Positions 1-11,600 of a DNA stretch of 64,000 nt are shown in pieces. Origin of the DNA: Chromobotia macracanthus (Eukaryota; Chordata; Actinopteri; Cypriniformes; Botiidae); the NCBI GenBank assembly GCA_036877525.1, contig JAZGTH010000009.1, positions 2,378,501-2,442,500 of the forward strand, read 5' to 3'. Position 1 is the first letter of the stretch, and every line of letters begins with the position of its first letter. The position numbers and the translations under genes are program-made. The notes beneath the pieces are model-generated. The model worked only from the letters and a program-made list of their open reading frames with translations, did no database searches and was not told the origin of the DNA.

Positions 1-256
1 TCACAACCTTTAAAAAACAACTCAAAGCACACCTGTTTCACACACACCTGACTAATCCCTAACACCCTGTCCTATCCTCAAAAAAAATCTCCTTGTCTCT
101 AGTTCATTCTATCTCTCGTAGCAGAATACAATGTCCTCTTGTAAATTTAGCTATGTAACTTGGCTTGTCCACTTGCAAGGCAAAATGTTCAATGCTCTCG
201 TCCTTTTGTGAGTCGCTTTGGACAAAAGCTTCTGCTAAATGACTAAATGTAAATGA
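1..256 (+). repeat. Retroelement 3' remnant (LINE/SINE-type tail)
   Basis: The left part reads like the end of a reverse-transcriptase ORF (a TFKKQLKAHLFHT-like string). The segment at about 210-255 carries the GTCGCTTTGGACAAAAGC...CTGCTAAATG tail shared by many fish LINE and SINE families. The same tail occurs in reverse orientation at about 48.3 kb and 24.5 kb. The element is cut by the window edge. Family assignment is inferred from the tail only. Confidence 0.5.
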
Positions 257-1375
257 TTAGCACTGAGTTCAATGTCAGGGTTATAATTATGGTTTGCATT
301 TACATTAACTTTGAGGTTTCCTTATTCTCATCAATATTGATGTGTCACAAATGACACAAGCTGTGAATTTTATCCCCATTAATGTCTGTGACCAGTTTTG
401 TATTAAAAGTTACTTTTGATCTGTGAAAATATTTCTCATCACATAAATACAATGTAATATAAATATAATAGAGATTTTAATCATGGTTATTGTGACTTTA
501 ATTTTGTATAAATTGATTGCGGTGCACTTCACTCTTCTTTTGTGTCTGACGAATTTTGATTTTTTGTTAATACATTCAAATCATTCACTTTAACCTGAGA
601 ATGTCATTTTAGTTTTTCTGCTTTGTAAAATACATGAGACAGAAAAATAAAGACATAGAAGGACTTGTTTTTATTCCTGCCGTCATGTGGAACACAAAGG
701 ATTACTTACTATTGACAGTTCTCTTTTGAAACATAAGTATATAAGTAAAACGTACTGAGATATTTTACGATTCACTGAACTGTATGGCTTTTGTCTCTGA
801 AGTCACATTGCAGAAGCTTTGCATGATCTAGCTGTAAAACACACCATTGGTAGAGAGCCACTTCTAAAGGATTTAATATTTATGAATCAAAAACAAGAAT
901 CAACTGTAACCTGTAGACAGAGATAATTTTACAATCAAACTGGACTTGATGTGCCCTCATGAAAATGTACAGATCTTTGATTGTAAGATTTTCTACAACT
1001 TAAGTGTTGTTTACAGTGTGTTACAAGTCTGGTACAAGAATTGAACAGTCCCTTGGAATATAATGAAAATACAACACAATATATTATTAAACAGCTGCTG
1101 AGGTCTCATGTTAGCGATGAAATAGTTTAAGGGCAGAGCTCGGACATCAGTCTCTGCAGGATGTTTTTGTGAGAAAGGCAGAGAGAGGAAAGTTTCTAAT
1201 AAATCATCAAGATGTCTCCTGCACACACACATTCTTTACAAGGCAATATTTTCTTGATGTTGACCAACCACAGTTTTTCTTGAGTTCAGTTCCTGCTCCC
1301 TCTCTCTTTTCCCTTCACCTACAGGTTTCCAATCTTCTTACGGTTTCGCACTTCATGGATTGTTACATAACGTTA
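257..1375. other. AT-rich region including tomm22 3' UTR
   Basis: No open gene is visible here. Because tomm22 ends at 1376 on the minus strand, some of this is its 3' UTR. The nearest clear minus-strand AATAAA (TTTATT on the plus strand) is at about 670-675, so the UTR may be about 700 nt, but the true end cannot be fixed from sequence. Confidence 0.4.
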
Positions 1376-2482
1376 TCAGAGCTTTCCAGGGGTAGGCGGC
1401 ATCATTCCAGGCATTCCCCCAGACATGCCTGCATTTGGACCCAACAAAATCTGCAAAAACAGAGCACAAAGATGAATGCTACTCAAAACTGACATATGAA
1501 ATATGCAAATATAAATATGAATCTGAAGTGGTTTACTGTGGGTAGAAATATATTTAACATGCTAAACAATAATTCGTAGGGTAAATCAATAACAGGATCA
1601 GGGAATGTTAGCCATCCTCCTGAATACGTCATTCTAACTGTGGTGACCAGAAACCTGAACTGATTAAAGTTAAACTTTTGAGTCAGGTAGTTAAGTTAAT
1701 AATCAGGGTTCATTTTTATGCTATACATTAGTGTTGCTGCTTTACTATACCTGTCTCTGCTGCTGTAATTGTTGCTGTTCCAGCTGTAACTTCTCGGTCT
1801 CAAAGACAACCGGCAGAACCAGAATCATGAAGGAAGTTGTACCGACCCACAGAGCAGCACGGGAGAAACTAACGGAGAAGCACAATGGTGGGAAATGAGG
1901 TTTGAGCGTGAGGTCTATAAGGTTGAGGATTTGTAGTTGTTAACTTTAACTGTAGGTCACACCTGTAAAGTTTCTTTGCTGCAGACAATGAACACTGTGC
2001 AGATACTTCAGCTGCTGATCGCAGTGAGTCTGGAAACATCTCTGTTAGTCCCCAGAGCCTCTCCAGCAATGTTTCATCCAACTGTAAGAAAAGAAATAAA
2101 AACACCACAAAAGAAACTTAGTGTTAGGTCTAAAGACAAAGATAGGTCTAAAGTGTGCATAGCTCAAATATTAAAATTGATATTCAGCTGGTGAATTAAC
2201 ACACAGTATCACTTAATGTCTATTTATCGACGTACTCACTTGTGGAAAGCCTCTGAAATATAAAAACGACACAAAGGTCTCAACAACTCAAACTCAAACA
2301 CCGGCTAAAAAACTAAAGTGGTCTACGAACTACATTTTGGTCTCTCCTTCATCTTTTCCCTATCTGTACCATTTCCAGAAACTAAGTACCTCTTCATCTT
2401 CATCATCTCCCTCGATCTCATCTTCAGGGGGTCGCGTCTCCACACGGCCCGAGTCTGGAGAGAGCTCCTGAATTGTAGGCAT
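1376..2482 (-). CDS. tomm22: Tomm22, mitochondrial import receptor subunit TOM22 homolog
   Basis: Central receptor and organiser of the TOM complex in the mitochondrial outer membrane. It receives presequences through an acidic cytosolic N-terminus. Four exons: 2390-2482, 1963-2081, 1751-1868 and 1376-1450. They sum to 405 nt, i.e. 134 aa against 142 in human. The start is ATG at 2482, giving MPTIQELSPDSG. Visible features in order are an acidic stretch (EDEIEGDDEDEE, about residues 20-31), the family block DETLLERLWGLTEMFPD, a single membrane segment around ALWVGTTSFMILVLPVVFE, a Gln-rich linker, and the C-terminal ILLGPNAGMSGGMPGMMPP block. All introns are GT-AG and phases agree. It is head to head with maff. 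The identification is firm; only UTR ends are unknown. Confidence 0.95.
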
Positions 2483-2917
2483 TTAAAACTTAAAACAAGG
2501 ACACTTCCAGCTAAGTTTAAAGCACCGTTTTGTAAAGACTAGACAGGCGGTCGTTGTCAAATCTGTTTCACACGCTCACGTCGTTTCAGATCAACCGAGG
2601 TCAGCTCGGTTACACGGGAAGCGGATGTACTTCTCCGGCGCCTGGCGAGGAAAGCCAAAGACGTGGTGCGACACCCAACGACCGGGAGGTGCAACTGCAG
2701 GCCGTGTGGCGCACGTACTTCTAACTTAAATGTGTTATTATTCGTAAACAGCAAATAATAGCACGGCCATTTCTAAAAGCGTTCATCTAAACCCCGAACA
2801 GTTTAACAGTTTTTTCTTATGTCAGATGTTATCATGCTGAAGTTCAGCAGAAACCTGCATAACACATTGCAAATCGCGGTACCGCAATACAAACGCGATG
2901 AAACATCGAGGGATGAA

Positions 2918-2952
<35 letters not shown>

Positions 2953-2966
2953 AGAAGAAGAAGAGG

Positions 2967-3001
<35 letters not shown>

Positions 3002-3420
3002 AGAAGAGGAAGAAAACAAGCCTGTTGACAGACGTCGTGTGTGTTCAGGGTCCGCCTTCATTCTCAACGCTTTGCGTCATCGTGTGTTTTTTATGAATGA
3101 ACGCATCCAGCCCGCGGATGGTGGAGCTATTCCCGGAAAACAGGCGTGTAAACACGGACCCACGACACACCGAGAACCGCTGTCGGTATTCGGTGTGAAA
3201 TACGGCAAAGAAGAGACGTGAACAGCGGGCGAGACGGTCAGTTTTAGTCCCGGCGGTGGTTGTTGTTTACAGTGAGGAAACGGACGCTTCATTTACATTA
3301 TAACGTTATTATATACCTATTCATCACGCTACGTTTATATATATTTATATATAGATTGTAGTACGAGGAGCTCACGTCGTCATTTTGATCGATTTCAGCA
3401 GTATCGGTGACGGTGAATGT
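2483..3420. promoter_or_regulatory. CpG-rich divergent promoter region, tomm22 / maff
   Basis: CpG-dense sequence lies between the tomm22 start codon and the upstream part of maff, with no coding signal. tomm22 transcription must begin near 2.5-2.8 kb. maff probably has one or more noncoding first exons in 3.0-4.2 kb, because its coding exon is preceded by an acceptor-like tract at about 4220-4238. Exact start sites and any TATA or Inr elements cannot be fixed by eye. Confidence 0.4.
2915..3015 (+). repeat. (GAA)n/(GGA) purine microsatellite
   Basis: About 100 bases of nearly pure purine, mostly GAA with GAG and GGA interruptions, on the plus strand. It produces spurious Glu-rich and Ser-rich open frames that are not genes. 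It sits in the tomm22-maff divergent interval, most likely in or just upstream of maff. Confidence 0.95.
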
Positions 3421-3708
3421 CAACACGCCGTGTTTTTATCACGACGCGGGCTGTAGCATCGAGCTAACGCGAAATAAGGAACTAGCCAAGATGTCGCGCA
3501 ATATCGCGAAAACAATGTTTTCCCGATTTAATGAACGTGTGTGTGTATATAGTACGACGCGTTATAAATAACTCGATGTTGTGCTGAAATGGTCGCGTTT
3601 TATTGCACTGGCTCGGTATAAATAATGAAGGTGCGTGTGTTGTGTTTGTGGGGGACGTCAGCAGCTGGTTTGTTGTGCACTGAAGCGTTTATTCAGGCAT
3701 GAAGGAAG

Positions 3709-3772
3709 ATGATGATGTTATAGATGATGTTATAGATGATGTTATAGTTATAGATGATGTTATAGATGATGT
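3709..3772 (+). repeat. 12-bp minisatellite (GATGTTATAGAT)n
   Basis: About five tandem copies of a 12-base unit, one with a 6-base insertion. It lies in the presumed 5' intron or flank of maff. Confidence 0.9.
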
Positions 3773-4275
3773 GAACACTCAATGTGGAGGACAGGAATGG
3801 AGGAGATGTGCTGAATCACCGTGACTCGGTGAAAATGCGGCGGAAAGTCACGGGGCGAGTCCCGAACGGCGTTTTTGCGCCCTTGATGGGCACCTCGCGT
3901 AGGGACCGCCACGCGAAAAGTCATCATAGATGAAGAGAAAACGACAGCGTTTGTCGTTGCTGTATTGACCAAGTGTGTTTCAATTGACTTCGTTATATTA
4001 GACGTGGGAATCGCTTTCAGGGTTTACGCATCAAGTGCTCTTTGAAGGGAGTAGGGCGTAGGGACGTTCACTTCCGATTGACATCCGGCCCGCAGATGAG
4101 CCGCGTTCGCCGCTTCCTCTGAACTTTGACCGGTCGAGATTTACCGTCAAGAAAACATCTCGGTTCAGCGGACGAGAACAGAAACTACTTATTTAAAGTG
4201 CTGTTGTAAATGTGTTTTGCTTGTGTGACATTGACAGGTTTCAGGAAGATTTTCAGGGATACTTCAAAGCAGAAA

Positions 4276-5466
4276 ATGACTGCAGACAGCAGAGCCAGTA
4301 AAGCTCTCAAGGTAAAGATCTTCACACTGTAATGAATGAAGGTTGTCCATTAATGCATGTAGTGGGTGAGATGAAGAGCCCTACCCATAATTACATAATG
4401 TCTGATCATGCTTTAACTTCTAAACCTCGTGATGGGTGCACATTTCTTTCCTGTTTTCATTTATCACTAAGAAAGCAGTCACTTTGGGCAGGATATATCA
4501 CACAGATAGAACTGCTTCCTTCAGCAGGCTTTAGTTAAGCCGTAGTTACATTACAGTCAGCATACATGGGTTGTTACTTGCTAATCAGTAGCAGGTGATT
4601 TTAGGGTGGGAGACTTTTGTGGTTCTCACTCACTGTCCTCAACAATATTTAAAGACCCCCACACTCACAATTTCAACCCAGTATTATATTCTCGAGCTTG
4701 GCATAACTAGAAAGATGTATACTTATTAAAAAAATAACAAAACACTAAAAATCATTTGAACACTTTTGTCTTATTTTAAATCATTTTAAGTCATCTTGAG
4801 GCCCTCTGGTTGAGAAACACTGTTCTAGAGAGCATCTGATTGGACAAATGTGTGTAGTGCAGGATGACTCATCAGTATCTTTGTTTCATTTCCAGAAGGG
4901 AGAGTCTGTAAGTTTCAATTGTGTATCTACTAATGGTTATATTGGTTCATTTTTAGGCGTACTCTAGCTAATTGAACAGCTAGGGGAGTGATAATGTGAA
5001 TATAACTGTCCCGTGCTTTCAGGTGAAACGGGAATGTGGCGAGAATGTTCCGGTGCTGAGTGACAGTGAGCTCATGTCGCTGTCGGTCCGTGAGCTGAAC
5101 TTGCACTTACGTGGTTTGTCACGGGAGGAGGTCCAGAAGCTGAAACAGAGGCGACGCACGTTGAAAAACAGGGGCTATGCAGCAAGTTGCCGGGTGAAGC
5201 GCGTGTCCCAGCGCGAGGCTTTGGAGCAGCAGAAGAAGGAGCTGCAGAGGGAGGTGGAGCGGCTGGGTGCCGAGAACGCAGGCATGAGGCGGGAATTGGA
5301 AGGGTTGGGTGCCCGTCTTGCTGCTCTGCAGCGCTTCGCTCGAGGTTTGGAGTCTGGAGGAGGTGGACTGCTGGCCACCACACCCCGCCTGAACACCGCC
5401 TCCGTTATTACCATAGTGAAGACACCGCAGCAGGTGCATGCTTCCCGAAAACAGGAAGCATCCTAG
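4276..5466 (+). CDS. maff: MafF, small Maf bZIP transcription factor
   Basis: Small Maf protein: a nuclear bZIP factor without a transactivation domain. It dimerises with CNC factors (Nrf family) or itself at MARE/ARE sites. Two coding exons, 4276-4311 and 5023-5466, give 159 aa, the normal small-Maf length. Visible blocks are a VKRE SUMO-type site just after the splice junction, the extended homology region (SDSELMSLSVRELNLHLRGL), the Maf basic region (KQRRRTLKNRGYAASCRVKR) and a leucine zipper. The tail ends with ASVITIVKTPQQ. MafF is chosen over MafG or MafK from the tail and from the neighbours tomm22, tmem184b and csnk1e, which all sit with MAFF on human 22q13. The start ATG at 4276 follows an acceptor-like tract, so upstream noncoding exons are likely. 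Confidence 0.93.
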
Positions 5467-5639
5467 GACACTGGCACCACACTCACACAGATACACATAC
5501 ACACATAGGTACACAATATGATCACACAGACAGACAGGACCGTGCTGGCTTAGTTACGTAGAAGTATTCACAATGGGTTCAGAATTGATTTATACTTGCA
5601 TATACATGTATACATGAGCAAAATTATATATATATAACA

Positions 5640-5688
5640 CAAATAAATATATATTTGTGTGTGTGTTTGATCCTGTCGTACAGTATGT

Positions 5689-5724
<36 letters not shown>

Positions 5725-5726
5725 GG
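5640..5726. repeat. (TG)n, (CA)n and (TA)n microsatellites
   Basis: A short GTGTGT run, then a CA run of about 20 bases, then a TA run of about 16 bases, all inside the maff 3' UTR. Confidence 0.85.
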
Positions 5727-6938
5727 GCTGTATATACAGTCCAATAAATGACCAGGAATAATCTCAGTACTGTTGTGCTTGACTCAATATGACAAATGTA
5801 TACATCTACATAAAGCTATTGCTAATTATAGCATTAGGCCACTTTTTATTCCCATGTTAAAATTACTGTTTCTGGGTGGCCATGCATGGTGGAAATAGTC
5901 CTAACAACACAGCTGTCTTTACTAGACTAACATGTGAGCTTGACTCGTGTGACCACCAACATTTCAGAAGCTGGTTAGTTTTGCTGGAATATTTTACTTT
6001 TATTTATTAATCATGGGACTGGAGAATGTTATGTCAGTGCAGATATATTGATACATGCCATTTCTATATATTATGGTATAAAAGACAAATGTTCAACATC
6101 AGATGTGAAAGCTATTTTATTTGTGTTTCAGACCGAAATGTTGAAGGTAATACGTGCTGTGATTGGTCTAAATGCTACTTTTAGTTGACTAGCTTGGGGT
6201 CACTCTTAATTATTGTAATGGGTTTGACATGAGTATTTTTTGTAACGTTTACTTGTTGTAATGAGTAGTTTTGTAATGGTCAGGTATACGTGGCCCCATT
6301 ACTTTTATGATTCAGTACGTGTGAGGGTCATATTTGTACTAATATTTGAGCAGCTTGTTTGTAGTGGTATTTTTGTATTTAAAACCAAGACCATATATTT
6401 TATTTGCTATTTATGATTACAAAGCTTATCTGAATATTTTGGACAGCTGGAATATTACAAAAATACCACCTGAGGAATGTGAGGAGGGGAAATTTGAGAG
6501 GGATGTAAAAATAGGGACAAAGAGGAAGAGAGAAGACAAAACGGGAAGTGAGCAGTTACAGTACAGCTCACAAGGGAGGAAAAGGAGGATTAGAAAGTGA
6601 CAGAGGGACTATGAGGAAGAAATGAGGTGTTGTCATGCGTCACATCAACTCGTGGTTGTCAAGAGAATTCTTGCCAGCTACAGGCCTGCTTTACTTCAGT
6701 AGACAGGGTAATACTGTATGATCAGTTTAAATTTAAAATTTGATATCTGGTGATTTTCTGATTAAATGTATTCAGTACGTCATCATCAATAATGATTATC
6801 AACCTGGTAATATCACACCCACAACATGTTTGCTTCCAGATGTGTCAAATGTTTTGTAAAAGGCACAAAATGTGTTTGTATTTATTGTGTGTATTTTTCT
6901 ATGGTAAATTAATTGTCTATTTTATAGCATTTAATTGA

Positions 6939-6944
6939 AATAAA
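6939..6944 (+). terminator. maff: maff poly(A) signal AATAAA
   Basis: A canonical hexamer on the maff strand, the last one before the convergent tmem184b transcript begins to overlap. Cleavage is expected at about 6955-6970. Confidence 0.6.
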
Positions 6945-7019
6945 TGTTGTATATATTGTACATATAATTACCTGTGTTCATTGAGTAAAGCCTACAGGAG
7001 AAAACAAAAATGATTTATA

Positions 7020-8624
7020 TCGACAAAATTCTTTATTGTTTCCTAGATATCTGTCAGAACGTCAAAGAAAAAAGCAGAACAATCTTTGACATTGTAGCAC
7101 ATAATGCTCCATTTAAAATACGTGTTTAACTGTCTTTGTGCTGCTACAAAATGTTTCCACAAAATATTGTATTTCAAATGAAACAGGACTTCCTATGTCA
7201 CTTTTAATCTCTTTAGCTGTAATGTAAGAAAATAGATAGCTTGCCTAAATATGTTAGGATATTTGGATTTCCCCTAAATATACAAAACGTACTTAGTGCA
7301 AGTTACAATAGCATCTATATTAAAAGGAATTCTTTCCTTGGAAAGAATACATTGCAAAACACAAGCAAAGTGATAAACAGGTACCATACACACTCGTATT
7401 GGGCTTTAGCTGTGTTGTTTTTAAACTGGCCTACACTGTACAAATAAAAGCACAGGACAGCAGTTAATACATAACATCAAAAATGCCGTATGACCAACCA
7501 CAAGCATGAAGCTCCGTCACTGAGGGCCTGCTATCTGGTGGATGTTTTAGGAGAGACTTTGGTGTGGCTCTCTCAGGGTCAGGGATAACAGGCATGTGCT
7601 ATAAAGATAAGTCATTAGTGTGTGTGTGTACATCTGTGTGAACTGAGATACGTCTCCCTCTAGTGGGATATCTAGACAAAGCGCCTATTTTAAAATGCTT
7701 TCATAAGTTGCAAATCATACATTTTCTCATTCTCAACTTCATGTAAAAATAGATAAAACAGATGGCATCTGAATGTGCTACAAAGTGGTATTGGTACCCT
7801 AAGCTCCAGTACTCTAGGAGCATAACCTCAATCTATGTTTTTAAACCGTTCAGCTAACCTAGATAGTGGCTTAACCACGGCCTTCCAGGGCGGCCACACT
7901 TTGATGAAAGCCTGTGTTAATCTGCACCAGCCAAATAATGCCCCAGTTACGCCCTTATAGTCCAGACAGCCGAGCGCTGATCACTCCTCTGCAGGCCTAG
8001 AGCAGATTTCTATAAATCCATAATGTTACAGATCATCAACCCCTCCTGTACCATCCCTGATTCAGTCAAAACAACAGCAGCATGCCACAAAGAGCCGACA
8101 GCCTCTTCTGCTCTCTCACTGCGCTCACTCATTCGCAGCCACAACCTCTGTTAACACAGGGGAGGCTATAAACACTGCTGAAACTGTTGAAAGGTGCATT
8201 TAAAACGGAGGAAAGCAACTGTGCCAAATTTCCACCAGGCAAGAGCTGTCAAATACATTATAAACTATGTTAGGATCTTAAACACTCTTTGTAAAACTAC
8301 AAGGATAAAAATACATCACTTCAAATGCTGAAGAGTCACAGAACATTTCAAAATTTGGCTATGAATTCCATGAATAGCTGAATGTATTATTTGACTCTTT
8401 GTATAAACAAACATTAATAGAACAAAAGCGCAGAAAGATTAAAGTCTTAACGTTTTTAGACAAGTATAAGCAGCTTAAATCCATATTCTACAGCACTATA
8501 GGCATAAACTACCTGTCTAAGATGGTCCTTTAATAATCTGTCCACGTTAACATCACTGTGACACTACACGCAGCAATACACAGTCCTTACTAAGTACCTC
8601 TGTGTAGAACAAAGTGTGAGTGAG
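7020..8624 (-). other. tmem184b: tmem184b 3' UTR
   Basis: No coding signal is seen. The stretch runs from the tmem184b stop at 8625 to a minus-strand AATAAA at 7032-7037. A UTR of about 1.6 kb is inferred. Confidence 0.6.
7032..7037 (-). terminator. tmem184b: tmem184b poly(A) signal AATAAA (minus strand)
   Basis: TTTATT on the plus strand is AATAAA on the tmem184b strand. It lies 88 bases from the maff signal. Confidence 0.6.
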
Positions 8625-11600
8625 TTAAAACTCATCATCAGAGCTCAGCAGCAGGGTTTTCTCATTGTCACGGGAGCTTATGGAGCTGTGATTACGGGAG
8701 ATCGGTGGGGCAGTAACTCCCTGCTCCAGGGTAGACTGCTGGGTGTACTGCTGGTAGGCTGGGGAGAAATTGTGGATGGCATCCTGAACCATGTCTCCAG
8801 GGTTCATGGTCTCCTTCAAGCTGCTGGAGATGCTCTTCATGGGGGCACAGCGACCTTGAGAGGGAGGGGGGTGGTCATTATACACAGATGTTTTGAAAGC
8901 CCATGAGAGATAAGAGATGTTTAGTGGCAGTGCTTCAGAAAAGAAAAAATTGTGTTTTTAGACTGATTTATAAGGTGCATTCACACAGCAGAATATGGTT
9001 GTCACTCCTGTTTTAGTGTACCAAATCAGTTCACATTCACACACGTTCAGGAGTGAGAACTGTATTCGCACCTGCATTTACGCATGAACGTATATATAGT
9101 TTGACAGTCAAGTGACAGGGAATGATTACGCAAACATTTTATAATCTTGTGCCTTCTACAGAAGATATACATGTAATACATATAGTATATAGTTAAACCC
9201 ATTAGTGATTACCAGGATGTGAAGAGACTTTCAACCAGCATAACAAAAACTGGTTTTGGAAAAAAATCATCTACCCTGCCTTTAAATAACATGGTGTTGA
9301 TTGTGATTACACTTTTCAATGTTATGGAAGTGGTAATCTTTTTCCTTTAGTCACTGTCACTATGGTTACAGGTGTTATTCAAGGCTATCACAAGAATACA
9401 AAGGGTTGTTTTTGATTTGTTCATACAGACAGTATTCAAGTCGCTCAGACATGAACAAAGCCCCTTAAAGTACACAGTTCCCACATCAACAAACAGGGAA
9501 AAACAGAGGACCAAGATCAGAAACTACAGCCTACCGTACTGTCCAAATGTAGGAACAGGGCCTTTTAAATGCAGCATAAAACATACAAGAGAAAGGAGGG
9601 GGGGGGTGTATTGCAAGACATGATGGGAATAAACAAAATATCAATGCAAGATGGCCAAAGACAGACGTAAAAAAAAGCATTAAAAGAACAAAACAGCCAA
9701 TATTAATGAATGGATAATGGGAATGTTTACAGAATAAGCAGAACAGGAAAAGAAAGAAGTCAGTTTCTGTACAGAGTCTTTATCATTGTGACAAAACGTT
9801 GAGAGAATGACTGTTCAATTATTAAAACTTTTAACAATGCGTGTTTTCTCACCAAGGGAATCCAGTCTCTTGTCCATGTAGACTTTGTATGTAAACGCGT
9901 GTCGCAGGGCCAAGGCAGCGAAGAACATTTCAATGCAAATGATGAAGTTCTGGTAGCCAGCTGCAACGGTTCCTTCCCCAACAGAAACCTCAGCAGAGCT
10001 GATCTGAGGAATTGTACCACACTTCTCCAGAATGGCCAGCAGCATGCCTGAAAGCCCACCGAGATCACATGACCACTTTATCTACAGGCAGAATGATTGG
10101 GTTTTTTTTGTAGTGAAGTATTTGCTCACCTTGCCAGAAGGAGAGGAAGATGACCGATTTTACCATCAAGAACTTCAGCATGGGTCTGTAGGGGCTGAGG
10201 AGGTCTCGAGTGGCGAAGTAAAACAGGAAGAGGGCGTAGAGGGACAGACTGACGGAGATGTTATAGATGATGGTCACATACAGGTAACCACTGGCGACAC
10301 TGTAAGGTGAGAAACAGCGGCCAAACAAATCAACATTTCAGTTTAATACCTGTGATCTGGAGTTTTGGAGAGTCTTACATACAGTCACATATTAAACAGC
10401 ATGAGAAACATACTTGAAGTCGCCATCACGGTATTTCCCAAAGGCCTGCAGGATGACTGTGATCATGGCCATAAGTGGTTTGACCACACAGAATTGTAAA
10501 GTTGCCTGTGACATAAACAAGGAAGCAAATAAAAAGCTAACAATTTTTGGTTGCAAGAATGTTTCCCTAACATTTTCATTAAGTTCCATTAAGTAATAAA
10601 AACATTATTTTGAAATTTCTAGAAATGTTCAAAACGTCCAGTTTTTTGGATGTTGTATTATAAGAAAATAATTCAAACTTTTGTTAATTCTGTAATGTTC
10701 CTAAAATGTTTCACTAACAACTTAAGGATAACTTTTATGATATATAACTTAACATTAAAAACGTGCTACTAATATTACTTTAACGATTGATAACTTTGAG
10801 AGAACATTGGTTAATGTTCTGAGAACATTCCCTGTTAGCTGGGGTACTGTAAGGTGTTCAGTAAAGAAACCTGTTTGCAGAATCTCAGGAAGCCGATAGA
10901 GTAGCTCTTGCTCCAGAGACAACATGTTCCATATATACAGCTGGACCTGCAGCAAAACAAGACACAGTTTAACACAAATATAAAGCCATCACCCAGCATC
11001 AACCTGCAAACACACACCTGCAGTCATTAAAACATCAGTAAAACATCAGTAAAACTGATTCTGGAACAAACAATTTAAATACTCACACACAGAGAGTGAC
11101 TACAGTATGGCACTTACTCAATGGGTTTTCCTCTGATCTCAGCCATGATGGCACTCTCACCTCCAAGATACTCATAACAAAGACTCAAGAAGTTATAGAT
11201 CACAAATGCTGCAAAGAAACAGTCAAAATCAGACTAAAGAAATTAAAGACAAACACATAATCATAACAACGTAATAAATGTGTAACTCATACAACACAAG
11301 ACTTAGACCCAAGCAAATAAATAAAATGGCAAGAAAGGACAGTCATCCTACAAATGAAGTTACATGTTGATACAAAGACAGACTTTAAGCAAGACTCAGG
11401 TCTGGTGATTCGTTTTAGATCAACTCACGCTTGGATTTAGTGTTCTATAATAACAACATTTAATAGTAAAAATGTGGCACCAACAATACAGTCAAAAGAC
11501 GTTTCTCATAAGCGGTTTAATCTCATGCTGTGGCACAAGCAGTCAAGCACACAAGACTGTTTAAATCCCTCATCCGTGTTTCACCAAACACCAGCAGAAG

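Larger units (their letters stand above)
5467..6965 (+). other. maff: maff 3' UTR
   Basis: No other gene is visible. The stretch is AT-rich and ends just past an AATAAA at 6939-6944. The short open frame at about 6346-6600 lacks any recognisable domain and is not proposed as a gene. Confidence 0.6.

Noticed and set aside
2819..3221. Glu-rich and Ser/Phe-rich open frames on both strands
   Set aside because: They are translations of the GAA microsatellite, with no splice context or homology.
4795..4835. GGTTGAGAAACACTGTTCTAG, reminiscent of a hAT element end
   Set aside because: Only one short end is visible, with no partner terminus, so no element is called.
6346..6600. 84-codon frame with a basic C-terminus
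   Set aside because: It lies in the maff 3' UTR, with no homology, splice signals or start context that would support a gene.
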